DNA from: Paragordius varius
Taxonomy: Eukaryota; Nematomorpha
Reading direction: 5' to 3'
Assembly: GCA_964247055.1 (NCBI GenBank)
Contig: OZ176050.1
Location: 3,968,001 to 4,032,000 of the forward strand
Length of the DNA stretch: 64,000 nucleotides
Positions 46,524 through 57,739 of this stretch are shown here, one piece after another. Within the stretch, counting starts at the first letter, position 1, and every line of letters begins with the position of its first letter. The notes below the pieces were generated by a model. The model saw nothing but the letters and a program-made list of their open reading frames with translations, was not told where the DNA came from and ran no database searches. The position numbers were made by a program, and so were the translations under genes.

Positions 46524-47638
46524 ATTTTGTAAAGCAATAAAAAGGTCAATTTTACCAATTAACATCAAATTGAACAATAATTTTATCGGGTAGGCAAGAC
46601 TGGCTAATTATATTAATGTTTAACTTTTTTATCTAATTATTGTCGATATTATTTTCAAATAGATATTAGAATATTATTAAAACAATAAAATTACTTAATT
46701 TACTTATAATAACAACAAATCAATTACAATATATTTTTTTGCGTATGTGAATTGGTTTCTAGAATAATCGGATCCCTTATGTTCCCAACTCTTCTGCTAA
46801 CGCAAACACACGGTATGAAATATTTTTTAGTAGTAATTGCATTAAAAATTTACATTATTACATATCAATTGCGATTGATTACTTAATACGTTAAAACGAT
46901 TGAAAATAATTTTGAATGAAGTTTATTAAACCATGCAATATTCAATTCAGCATAGTATTATGAATATTTATTTAATCATTAAAATACCATTAACATTTAA
47001 TGATTGGTGTGGTATAAAAAGAATCTCATGAGATTGAGAGCATTTGGTCAAATTAAATGTAATGTTTTATAAATACTCTTCTTATTATTTTGAGCAATGA
47101 TGAATGGCTCCATATGTGCATATTTTTTAGCTTGTTCCAATAAATTTTTTTCCTTCATCCTGACAAAAATGCAATGTAATTTCATTTAGAGAGTTTTTTT
47201 AACTATTGTCAATGGGTAAAAAAACAATAGTTAAGTTATTTAAATAAGACGCAGTACGATTTAAGATCTAACTCTGTCTTTTAATTTATAGTTTACTGCC
47301 TTGAATGGGATTTTTATAATATAAAACCTTTTTGATTTTTGACCATATCAATTATTAAAGGAGATGCTGTTTCCTTATCGAGAAAGAAATCCTTGAGACT
47401 TTTTTTCATGGCGTTGTAATTAATATGAAAGTGTTGATGCTCAATATAACTATATTTTGTTACTAACGATTTGGTTATGAATTTAGAAATCAATTATTGG
47501 TTATATTTAAGGTGACCAGATTTTTTGAAGGAAAAAGCGGGACAAATTTGAGAAAGGGGGGAAGGCATGGGGGGGGGGGTACAACCAAAAATTTTTATAC
47601 AAAAAATTATGGTAATATTTATTTATTTTTAATACAAA

Positions 47639-48157
47639 TCTATAAAATTATAAAAATGGAAAATGCTGGCTGTGTGATCTGTTTCCATAAAACCGGTTGA
47701 CCTATTCAAATCCAAATGTCGAAAAAATATAATCATTTCGCCATTTTTTGAATTGGGCCCCTAGTTCGGGCCCACCCCGTGTAAAAAACGGTTTTTTTTG
47801 AAAACAGAAGTCCACAAAAATCGTGTCTTTGAGATTTTCCGGAAATTCAATTTCAAATATGATTTTTGTTTTCTTATTTTCGATTGTGCCGAACATAATC
47901 GGATCGCTTTTCTAATTTAGGCCCTCTCGCTCCCCCCGTAAAATGCCATTTTTTTCAAAAAACAAAGTCCACAAAAATAATTTTTTGGATCTATTTCACG
48001 CCCAAGTATACAATATATTAGTATGAATGCACCGTTTTAAAATTCCTATGAGATCATAGCTATTAATTAATGTTTCGAAATAATCCACATATGTGGATCC
48101 TTTTATTGTCCCTTTATCAAATAGCCCCCCTCCCCCGCAGCACGAGATTGACGCTAG
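47639..48157 (+). mobile_element. Non-autonomous Helitron nested in the hAT element
   Basis: 5' TCTATAAAATTATAAAAATG after A; 3' 'gcagcacgagattgacgctag' region ending CTAG before T. The hairpin stem is partly lost (only GCAGC remains), with a C-rich run before it. 519 bp. Confidence 0.85.
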
Positions 48158-48192
48158 TACATTATAAATATAAAAAAATATATTCCTTGGTA

Positions 48193-48548
48193 TATACCAT
48201 TTACAGTTCAAGTTCACCCTTGAACAATTCAAATTCACCCTTGAACAATTCAAATTCACCCTTAAACAATTCAAATTCACCCTAAAAATAAATTGTGTGT
48301 TTTCGAACTAGTATAATTCATTATTAATATGAAATATATGTTTATGGTGTAGTTTATTATTTTTTCAGTATTATTTTAATTTAAAACAAAACTTTTATTT
48401 TTGAAAAATATAAAAAATATAGGTAATTTTTAATCTTAAAAAACATATATTTTATTTGAGGGTGAATTTGAATTGTTCAAGGGTGAATTTGAATTGTTCA
48501 AGGGTGAATTTGAATTGTTTAAGGGTGAATTTGAACTGTAAATGGTAT
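48193..48548. mobile_element. Fold-back MITE, family B, best-preserved copy
   Basis: Arms start 'accatttacagttcaa' and carry four 21-bp units each ('gaacaattcaaattcaccct'), exactly inverted on the right ('gggtgaatttgaattgttca', ending 'gaactgtaaatggta'), around a roughly 200-bp AT-rich core. TA at both borders. Confidence 0.88.
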
Positions 48549-48670
48549 ATTTTTATTTGAGTGGATGCGTTTTAGCAGATTGTCATCATTTTTTAAAATA
48601 TTGTAGAAGTCTTCACAAGAATTTGTCAAATTACATTTGATAGATAAAATGGCCTTTAAAGTTTCATGAT

Positions 48671-50293
48671 TTAAATTTGATTTTTCCGACACACCTGATT
48701 TACTGTGGAAAAAACGCGTTCAGTAGCAGCGTTTGTTCCAGTTAAAGATAGTGCAAATTCCACAATTATTAAAACATTATTGTATGAAACATAGTTTGTT
48801 TCAAAATGATGAAATATTTCTAACCATTTATTTTCTACTGTATTTTTTTCTGTTGCCCATAATTTAAGTTTATTATAAATATATTTTTTAGCTAATGATA
48901 CTTCAAAGATCATTCTCTGAAAGATTACTTTTTAAGAATTTTGGAGAGATGCAGATGTCATCCATGATTTTTGAACATCGCACCAATTGAATTCTGGTTT
49001 GAATGTTATCCAATGAAAATGATCAATTTCATTGAATTGCACCGTTTAGTCTTCCAAATAATCTTTACAATTTGTATAAAACATTTTTATATGGTAGAGG
49101 ATATCTTGGAATTATTGAGCCTGTTTTTCTAAATTATATATAATATTGCGGACGATTAATGGTATAAAATTATTTTCTAACCTTTCGTGACATTGAAATT
49201 TTAGGTTATTAACTTCATAGGCTACTTCGATTGCCGAAATTACCTTCTATCAATTTTATAACATTTTGAAAGAGAGAAGCTTGATTATGTAGGTAACCAT
49301 ATTTTTCGAATCGCTTTCAAAAAACATTTCCAATAGGACTTGTGTGATAAAAAAAATCGGATTTTAAAGGATCATACATTTTTAAAATTCTTTCGATAGC
49401 TGGCAGAAGAGCTAACCAAGGATTTTTACAATATTGAAGCATTTTTTGATATTAAACTTATGCATTTTCACAAAATTCCTTAAGCGTTTCAACGCTTACC
49501 ATGGTTATAAAAAATAGGAATATATTTTAACAACTACTTTTTCCATATCTAGGGGTAACAAATCAGCAGTTGTTTGAATAGCGTTGTGTATCATATGCGC
49601 TGCACACCCAACGCCAATAAAGTTTTGATGAAGATTATCTGCTAATTCATGATTTTGTTCCCCTTTTTGCTTTTCCACCGAAGTTCGTATTGGTGTTGTC
49701 AGCGCAATATGCGATGATTTTGTCTTATTATTTTTTTTCTAGAATATTGATTATTGAAGTAAAAATTATGACGGAATTTTCACCGGATAGAAAAATAAAA
49801 TCTAAAATTTCTGGATTAAAATATCTTATTAAAATAGGAAATAATTTTGTTTCCTTGTGATTTGATGCATCAGAGTAAAGCGGTATGAAATTAATTTTCA
49901 GCAAATTTTTTTGATTTAAGAAAATGCATGTGGTGAAAGGACATTGCATACAATGGCTTCAGCCTTTGTACGGGTGCATGTAAATTTTTTATTGGATATG
50001 GTACGAATAACCTGTGAGTTAAGGGCGTGAAAAGATAAAACGCCTTCGGCTACCAAATTCTTTTCTTCCTCTCCAAAGGCGGTTTTATAAAAACGCTCAT
50101 TTTGTAAGATAATTCCGCCATATCTAAACATTTTTTTTGTTTCTGTGTTTCCATATGCTTTGTAATATCATGCTTGCCGCCATATGCTAGGGTGAATTCC
50201 CCCTAAAGAACATTTAAGAATTCCTCGTTTTTTGATAAAAGGAAATTCTTTCATTAATTCATCGTTAAATTTACAACCACTTTTTGTACTCAT
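48671..50293 (-). pseudogene. hAT transposase, inactivated
   Basis: Starts at ATG 50293 (MSTKSGCKFNDELMKEFPFI). Continues through FGEEEKNLVAEGVLSFHALN and TRTKAEAIVCNVLSPHAF, then the catalytic-core part DASNHKETKLFPILIRYF (49728-49949) and the GCAAHMIHNAIQTTADLLPL region (about 49540-49620). Ends in the dimerisation-domain signature LSLTGTNAATERVFSTVNQV (48671-48913). Several frame changes and stops separate these pieces, so it cannot make a full protein. Matches the arthropod/cnidarian group of hAT transposases with that VLAP/VLSP motif. Confidence 0.85.
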
Positions 50294-50771
50294 ATTTATA
50301 AACTAATATTAGTATAAAATATATTATATTACCTTGATTTTCTGGAGTAAGTATAAGCTACCGATTTATGGTATTAATTTGTCTTTTTGATGATGTTGGC
50401 AGGTAATATAATTAAAATATTAGTATAAAAAATATTATTAATTTTATGGAGTAAACGTATAAGCTATCGATTTGGGGTATTGATATGTCTTTTTAATAAT
50501 GTTGGCAGTAGGAGTAGGAAGCTAAGTGTATAATCATATAATATGAATTCAAAAAAATTAAATGTTTTTAATTTAAAAATAAAAAATTTTAATTTAAAAT
50601 TGATATGGATTTTAAAAACAACTAATGATAAAAAATTTAAACGGATAAAAAAAATAAATTTATTATAAAAAATTTAAATTTTTTTTATATAATCGTGGAA
50701 AAGCGAGACATTTAAAAAACGTAGCCGGACGCGGGACAAAGTGTGAAAAAGCGGGACGTCTGGTCACCCTA

Positions 50772-51810
50772 GTTTTAGTTCAAAAATGAAGAAAATAACT
50801 AAATTAAATTGCAAAAATATACTAACATTTTTCACACCCACATGAGTTATATTGTATATAAAAGTCTTGGTTTGATAACTCATAAACTGAACTATGGCTA
50901 AATATTATTTTGACCAAGCATATGAGAAGGAATTTAACATTTTAATAGTGAAAAATTTTTAGTTAGTTTTTTTGAATGATTGATTAAATGAAAAATGACC
51001 ATTGGCGATTTAACAGAGTGGTTTAAATATTTGGGATAATTATTAAATCTAATACAGATAAATGAGGCAGGAAGACGTGTATAACAATCTTTAACAAATA
51101 AGGTTAATTTTAATGCATATAGCATATACTGCTACTGTTAAAATTCGCTTTGAGCTTGTTTATAAGAGTATTAAAATAAATTGAGGGCGATTTGGAAAAC
51201 TCATAATTGTGTATGAAACTCTCCCCGTGTTTTATTTTCATACTCATCATGGTCATGTGCCTTTGTAATTAATATTTTATGTTTAAGAAATCTAACATTG
51301 GCACATTTCAGGTAAAACTTATAAATTATACTGTTTCAAGTATATTTGATCAAATAAAGGTGCTCTTAAATAAGCGTTTGAGTTTAATGTCACCCTATTA
51401 TTTTCATTTTATAGAAGTGTTGAAACGGTTTTGGAATTATAGGGATGGTTTAAATTAAAAATCTGCACAGTTATTGTTTCAGATAATTGGAGCGCTTTTT
51501 TAAAAGAGCGCTTGTGTTTAGTATAATTCTTATGATAAAACACCACATTAAGGCTTTAAAGCATATTTTAGAAAAGCGGGCCGTTTGGAATATTTAGATT
51601 ATATTCATTTAAGCAATTAATGGTAAGCGTCCTTTGGAAATATGACCGCTTCACTTGTAAAAATTTACGATTTTTATGATATTTTTGTTAAATTATGTGC
51701 CTATTGTATAGAAATATAGGATTTTTGAAAGTCTGGAACCATATTATTAGGTAATCAGTATATAGACGAATCAAACAAGCGCTAGAAGAATTATACTTTA
51801 TAATAGATGA
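50772..51810. other. Intergenic, nothing recognised
   Basis: AT-rich sequence between the hAT element and a Helitron. A 63-codon minus frame has no recognisable features. Confidence 0.4.
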
Positions 51811-52796
51811 CTAGCGTAAATCTCGTGCTGCTACGCAGCCCGAGGAAGTCCTTTGGATTTCTGGGAGGGGGGGCATTTTTGATTTTATAAGCAATTTTGT
51901 TATGCGGTACGAAGTTTTAAAATGATTCACATAGTCTCATATTCTGAAATTTGGCTCCAAAGACATGCTGTATCGATATGATGGCGAAGTTGTAGGCGGG
52001 TAGCCCCCTACCCAGAGGCCAATATAAAAATGTAGTTAGATAAAAAAGTCTTTAAACCTGGAATAATCGTTCATTCCTAATAGTTTATGGAAGAATGGCT
52101 TCAAAACTAAATAATAGTTCAATGATAGCGCATTTTTAGGGATTAAAGGGCCTATTTAACGGCTAATTCAAAAAATCCGCTGGACTTAAATTTTTGACTT
52201 TTTACGGGTAATACTTTAAGCAGTAATTAAACTCATATGGCCTGATAAGTTTTCTGAAATTTAGCCCCAAAAGCACGCTATTTCGATATGACGTAGTTTT
52301 TCGCGGGTAGCTCATTACTCAAGCTATCATCAAATTAACGCTTGACTAAAATTTTTGCCTTTTGACAGGGAATACGTGGAATCCTTAACGGTCTCATATC
52401 TTGGGCTAAAAATAGAATCAAAAAATTATTTTTGTGGACTTTGTTTTTTGAAAAAAATGGCATTTTACGGGGGGAGCGGATAAAAAGAGGGGAATAAATT
52501 AAAAAAGCGAGACGACTATGTTCGCGTAATCGAAAATAAGTAAACAAAAATCATATTTGAAATTGAATGGTCCAACACTCCGGAATTTTTTTTTCAAAGA
52601 CATGATTTTTGTGGACTTCTGTTTTCAAAAAAACCGTTTTTTACACGGGGTGGGCCCGAACTGGGAGCCTATTTTAAAAAAGGGCGAAGCTATTGTCGGG
52701 GCATTCATTAATTCGATGTTTGGATTTGAATGGGTCTACCGGTTTTCCGGAAACAGATCACAAAGCCACCACTTTCCATTTTTATAAATATATAGA
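51811..52796 (-). mobile_element. Non-autonomous Helitron, complete copy
   Basis: 986 bp on the minus strand, inserted A^T. 5' TCTATATATTTATAAAAATG, 3' hairpins (GCTGC-gta-GCAGC and a GAAGTCC-type stem), then CGCTAG. A G-run (C-run on the element strand) precedes the hairpins. One internal 'acgctatttcgatatgacg' module links it to 5160-7114. Confidence 0.88.
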
Positions 52797-53434
52797 TTAC
52801 CAATCAAGACGAATAAATATAAAAAATGATAGAGTTTCAAGGATTATATGCCAAAAATGTGTTTAAAAAATTTCTTTCGTTTTCAACAAAATCTGGCATA
52901 AAATAAAACAATTTTTTTATTATATAATTGGATTCACTCATCAGTAGGCACGAAAACATTGCAGAAAAATTTTTGGAATGAAATAAAAAAATCAGTATTA
53001 AAAAATATTTATTACAATAATTATAAAATTTTGTCCGTTTATTTTCCACGTATTGCATCGCTTAACATCAATTTTCCCATTGCTTGGCTTAAATACCTGG
53101 AAAATAAATATAATATACGAATTAAAATTCATAAAAAATATATTTCATTAAATTTGTAATAGGTTAATCTATATGAATACAATCGATTGACTCATTTTTT
53201 AAAAAATATTATAAATGTATTAATTGGTCATATAAGGATTATTTCTATGATTTGTTTTAATAATATCGATAAAAATGTTTTAATCTCCAAACTCTTTTTA
53301 TTTTACAAAATTTCACTATACTTAATAGGTTCATAAAATATGTTTAATAACACTTGGTATTACTAAACTAAGCAATTAAAACGTTAAGAAGTTTTTTACA
53401 AATGGTATTTTTTTTATCCTTAATTCACTGAAAT
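52797..53434. other. Short intergenic stretch, nothing recognised
   Basis: AT-rich; 3' flank of EIF3H. Confidence 0.4.
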
Positions 53435-53440
53435 TTTATT
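53435..53440 (-). other. Poly(A) signal of EIF3H
   Basis: AATAAA on the minus strand, 57 nt past the stop codon. Confidence 0.55.
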
Positions 53441-53496
53441 GCCAAATTCCAATTATAAAAAAATGGATATTCATTAAAACAGATTGAAAAAAGTAA

Positions 53497-55832
53497 TTAC
53501 TTGTTGATGGAATTAACAGAATCTATAAGTTTATCACTAATAACCAGCGCATCTAATCTTTGTGGCGGTGGGACAGCCTTAAAAAGCTTATCAATATCTT
53601 CATCGGGTAAGGGGGGTAATCCTTTTGCTTCCCGACTTTTATTCTCTAGGTCCTACAAAATGACAAATAAATGTTTTTCTTCAATATAATTTTAATTTAT
53701 ACTGTAGATAATTTATAATTTTCAAGACGGAATGTAAATACAACTTTTACAACTATATATACAGGCGAAAAATATAAGTGCTTTAAATATACAATATATT
53801 TTAATGCATAATAAAATGGAAAATTGTGCATACAGCAAATATAATGTTTAAAAAGCCTGTTATCTACTCAATCAAAAAATTTAATTTAGATCATAATAAA
53901 AATAAATCATTTAACAATCATTACATCAAATATGGTTACCATTTTCCAATGCAATGTAAAAAAAGAAAACAAACCCGTTTAGCCACATACTGTTGTTTGA
54001 GCGATTGAATTTTCTGATTTTGTCGATAATACGAATTTAGTTTATTGTTTTCTTGATTCATATCATCCATATTTAACATCATAGCCCGCAAATTGTAATC
54101 CAGAGTTGGCAGAAAATCCATATCAAGAATTCTTTCCGTCGCAATATTGTTCTCCATAATGAAATTGGTTTGGAGTTGAGACAAGAGTACGCTACTTAAA
54201 TTGGATGTCCGTATGTATACTGGGATCTCTTGAAACAAACTCTCATAACTCACCTTGAGTTTTTGAATCCTGTTTATAAAAATATAAAATAAACATAATT
54301 GATATTGGCCCAATATTTAAGTATTCGATATGGAGGGTATATAAAAATTGGCCTGTACAAATAGCATTATCATATAATTAGCGGTTTTTACTATCGTTTA
54401 GTGTAGGGTTAAGCAACACATATGGCATCATGGGCCGTATTACCAAAATACGTTACATTAATGAATATTTATAAAATCAAGGGTAACCAACACAAATGGA
54501 TTCGCGTCGATTTTTGCCCCAAAAATTTGGCGTGGTCGGATTCGAAATATATATAAATATACAGTTTAGAGTCTCTTTCTTCCTTTTTTATTAAAGGGTA
54601 AGGACTTAAATTTGTATTCGGACATGTGAAGGCTTTAACACTCGCCTGCCCAAAGCTGACAGTGATGATGGAAAAATGCGTAGTTTCGGGGGCATTCATA
54701 ATTTATTAGATTTTATACTTAAGACTGCGAAATAACGTAATATAACAATTTTCTAGATCTTGCCAATTATACTTATTTATTTAGAATTTTTTTTAAAGAA
54801 TAACAATTTTGCTAAGATTGTTGAGCATATTTTTGCAAATTATGTTTTTCCAATTTTTTTGCTTTGGACACCCCTGTGTTAGTTTTACAAACATACGACT
54901 ATAAATAAATGTTAACAATTGTTATTATTCCACCAATTGTCCCTTGTTCGTTGCAAATTAGAGTACTCTGAAAATTTGCGAAAAATGTCAATTTATTGAG
55001 ATTTTATGAGTTTACTTTTGTGGAAAAATGAAATATCGTTTTATTTGGTTTGTTCTAAAGTTTTGGCGGGCTGCACATAATGTCTTGGAAAGCCGCGTGT
55101 TTTAAAACCATGATTTAGTGTATTTTAAAAATAAATTTCAGTCAGTTACTATAATCTCCATTTTCTGTATCATATCTAATTATTTGACAGTTAAACAAAT
55201 AAATATCTAAAGCTAAAATTTATAAATAAAAGCGTAAATTCTATCCAAACGATTTTTTAAAATATTTAAAATAAAAGATATTTAAGATATATAAAATTGA
55301 CTTTTCTGGTGTATAATCACCAGCGCATTCGGCACACATTTGCAGACCTTTGGTTGTTAGTCGGTAAGCTTTGAGTGAAAGAAATCCTCGTGCAGTTTTA
55401 ACATTGTTGTACATTAGAGCTATACTTTCGCTAATAGAATTTTGATAATTATATTGATTTTCAATAAAATCTGTGTTTATAAAATTTCCCAAGGGCGTAT
55501 TTTGATACCAACCAATTTGAAGCGTATCAAAGCGGATTTTCTGTAAATTTTTCATAAGATCCATCTGAAGTGCATTAACTTTTATACTATCAATAAAGAC
55601 AAATACTTTCTTCCATGCTTTCGGTTTGTTTGGGGTTTGGTGAACAATTGGTTACTTCCAATTTATCATTAACCTTCATTCCCATTAAAAAACCTTGAAC
55701 AATATCGCCTAAACCAGATATCTCTTGATCACAATGTTTAATAATTTTCAGTAAAACCTAAAATTTTGTGTAATATTTTACCAAAAAATCCACTTCAACC
55801 TGGGTAATAATTTCCTCATTGCTGTTCGACAT
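53497..55832 (-). CDS. EIF3H: Eukaryotic translation initiation factor 3 subunit H
   Basis: MPN-domain subunit of the eIF3 complex in cytosolic translation initiation. Five exons: 55782-55832, 55607-55757, 55302-55578, 53975-54269, 53497-53652, giving 309 residues (human 352). Introns 24, 28, 1032 and 322 nt; all phases agree. The MPN part reads VEVDFLVLLKIIKH, DIVQGFLMGM, LEVTNCSP, QIGWYQNTPLGNF and SLKAYRLT. As in other eIF3h, the JAMM zinc motif is absent. The C-terminal half has LFQEIPVYI, a polar helical stretch, then GLPPLPDEDIDKLF, the family's end signature. Start ATG 55832 gives MSNSNEEIITQVEVD, aligning with the start of the MPN fold. Nested transposons fill intron 3. It is divergent from CLN3, 118 bp away. 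Confidence 0.97.
54478..54876. mobile_element. Inner hAT MITE, nested
   Basis: Starts CAAGGGTAACCAACACAAAT and ends 'gctttggacacccctg', same family as 35563-35803. Itself interrupted by a SINE. Confidence 0.65.
54546..54690 (-). mobile_element. SINE, truncated head
   Basis: Shares with 57738-57925 the blocks 'aaagggtaaggacttaaat', 'cggacatgtgaaggct', 'aacactcgcctgccc', 'gctgacagtgatgatgg' and 'tagtttcggg'. The tRNA-like head is lost. Confidence 0.7.
55579..55606 (-). other. 28-nt intron in EIF3H
   Basis: GTATTTGTC...TATAAAAG with an in-frame stop. Removal joins QTESMEE to INALQMDLMKNL, matching the family's EVQYQMEMMRSL. Confidence 0.88.
55758..55781 (-). other. 24-nt intron in EIF3H
   Basis: GTAAAATATT...TTTTAG with an in-frame TAG. 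Removal joins VEVDFL to VLLKIIKH exactly as in the family. Confidence 0.92.
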
Positions 55833-55950
55833 GAGATTGGTACGAATGTATGAATTTGTAAAATATTTACAGGTGGTAAATTTTAAATATGATAAAAATT
55901 ATTGATTTTTTGAATATATTATAAAGCGATTTGGGGCCCTTTCCCTCATT
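55833..55950. promoter_or_regulatory. Bidirectional promoter between EIF3H and CLN3
   Basis: Only 118 bp separate the two start codons of divergent genes, so both promoters and 5' UTRs must fit here or overlap the genes. It contains AT-rich text and a GGGGCCC site; no clear TATA box assignment. Confidence 0.6.
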
Positions 55951-57707
55951 ATGGCCGATACACTTTCGTTAATCTCCTCCAATAAACCGAGCAGATATGA
56001 ATCATTTATAAACATTTTATCGTTTTGGTACAGTTTTTTATCTAATCATTTTTTAGGATTTTGGGATTATGTAACAACTTTGCATATATTGTTATGTTAA
56101 GTGCTGCTCATGATATAATTGAAAATTCCGCTTTGCATCAGTTTCATGAAAATGTTAAAACTGTAAAAATGATTTATTTTACATTATAGAATACTTTGGA
56201 TAAAATTACGTTTCACACTCTCCGACGACCTCAAACAAAATATGATTGCAATATCATATCTACAGGGGTAATCAATAATTAATTTGTAGGCCATTCTTTT
56301 AGCGGATATTTTGCCAACATTTTTTCTTAAACTCGTTGCTCCATTTTGTTTGCTCGGAATATCATACAAGTATTTTAACATTTTTGGCCTAAATCCAAAT
56401 TCACCTTTTATTTGTTTTAATATAAACCATATATAATTATCTCTTTTAAATGATGTTTTGTATCATTATTTTGATTTAAAATTGCTTATTTCATATATTT
56501 GCTCTTTGACAGCAAATATTTTTGTTGTTTATCTTATTTTTTAATTTTTTTAAAGTGTTACTTTCTAAATAACAAAAATATATTTTAATTTAGCATCCGT
56601 ATAGCGTTTGTTATCACGTTTGGTTTTTTGTCACTCCTTATTGTTTCAGTGGCTTACACGACATGGGAAAATATTATAGGTAAGTTTTCACGAAATAGTC
56701 TTTATAATTGGAAAATTCAAATTTTTATGAAATTTAAAATTTTTTCTTTCCAAAATTTAAAAATCAATATACGCATTTAAATGGTTGTTTATTTTACAGT
56801 AGCATATTATCAATTTATAGAAAAGTCAAAAAGTAAATGTAAGGATCATAAAATAATTTTTATGAATTTGGAAAATAGGTATTTATCAATCCATAGGCTA
56901 ATTTCTTTTTGATACTATTATGGCATATTACATATTATTATAAGTTTGATACAAATCCAATTAGCTTTATATTCCCATTCATGCTGAAATTTATATTTTT
57001 ATATGGAAGCATAAATTACTCAAATATATTAATTACATCCCTAATTTTAATTATAGAAGTGGTGAAATGGATTAAAAATAATTTAATCTATTAAATTTTA
57101 AATTGATTAATATAAGAATGTATTGACTACTAACACGAATTTTATCCAAAAATTAAAATTTAATATATAAATTGATACTTTTTGACCCATCAATTCTGAT
57201 GCCGTATATATTAAAAATGTCTATCGCAAATTACAATTGTAAAATATATATGTGTAAGAAAATAATAGGTTATTTTACATAAAAAATTATAATAGCCTCT
57301 TCTCAACTATATAATTTTTAAGGTAGTTAAACATTTTTTATAAATTATTTTTCGTGATTAAAATTTTTATTTCCATTTATCATCTATAATTTATTTAATA
57401 TTTTTATGGCTATTTAGGGGTGGTATTTGCAAGTTTAGGCACAGGATTGGGTGATTATACCTTTTTGAGTTTGGCTTCCTATTATAACAAGTAAATTTTC
57501 TTTTCATACTCTTAATTTTACGCAAATTTTGAAACTAAATTGGTAAATCTAAATATACATAATAAATTTTACCATCCATTATAAATTTCAAAACAATATT
57601 TTTAATTACTTTTGATTAAAAACAAAATATTTTTTGAGTTGCTCTGTTTATCATTCGGCACTGCCGAATATTTTTGCAACTGTATAATAATATTGCTGAA
57701 ATTGTAA

Positions 57708-57739
<32 letters not shown>

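Larger units (their letters stand above)
40452..47507. other. Large intergenic stretch with decayed repeats
   Basis: Upstream of NK3, so it may hold its regulatory DNA. No gene recognised. Contains an old Helitron remnant and three or four hAT-like short elements listed separately. Confidence 0.45.
47508..50771 (-). mobile_element. hAT transposon with broken transposase, invaded by two other elements
   Basis: Terminal inverted repeats: left TAAGGTGACCAGA, right (reverse complement) TAGGGTGACCAGA, with 'aaagcgggac' just inside both ends. Imperfect 8-bp flanks GTTATATT (47500-47507) and GTTTTAGT (50772-50779), 6 of 8 matching. 3264 bp in all, of which a Helitron (47639-48157) and a fold-back MITE (48193-48548) are later insertions. 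Transposase on the minus strand. Confidence 0.88.
54405..55113. mobile_element. Outer hAT MITE in EIF3H intron 3
   Basis: Left 'agggttaagcaacacatatg' with 'gggccgtatt'; right 'gcgggctgcac', 'cgcgtgttttaaaacc'. 8-bp target duplication TTTAGTGT at 54397-54404 and 55114-55121. Interrupted by 54478-54876. Confidence 0.75.

Noticed and set aside
45805-46577. Small reading frames on both strands
   Set aside because: They lie within hAT-like short elements and have no homology.
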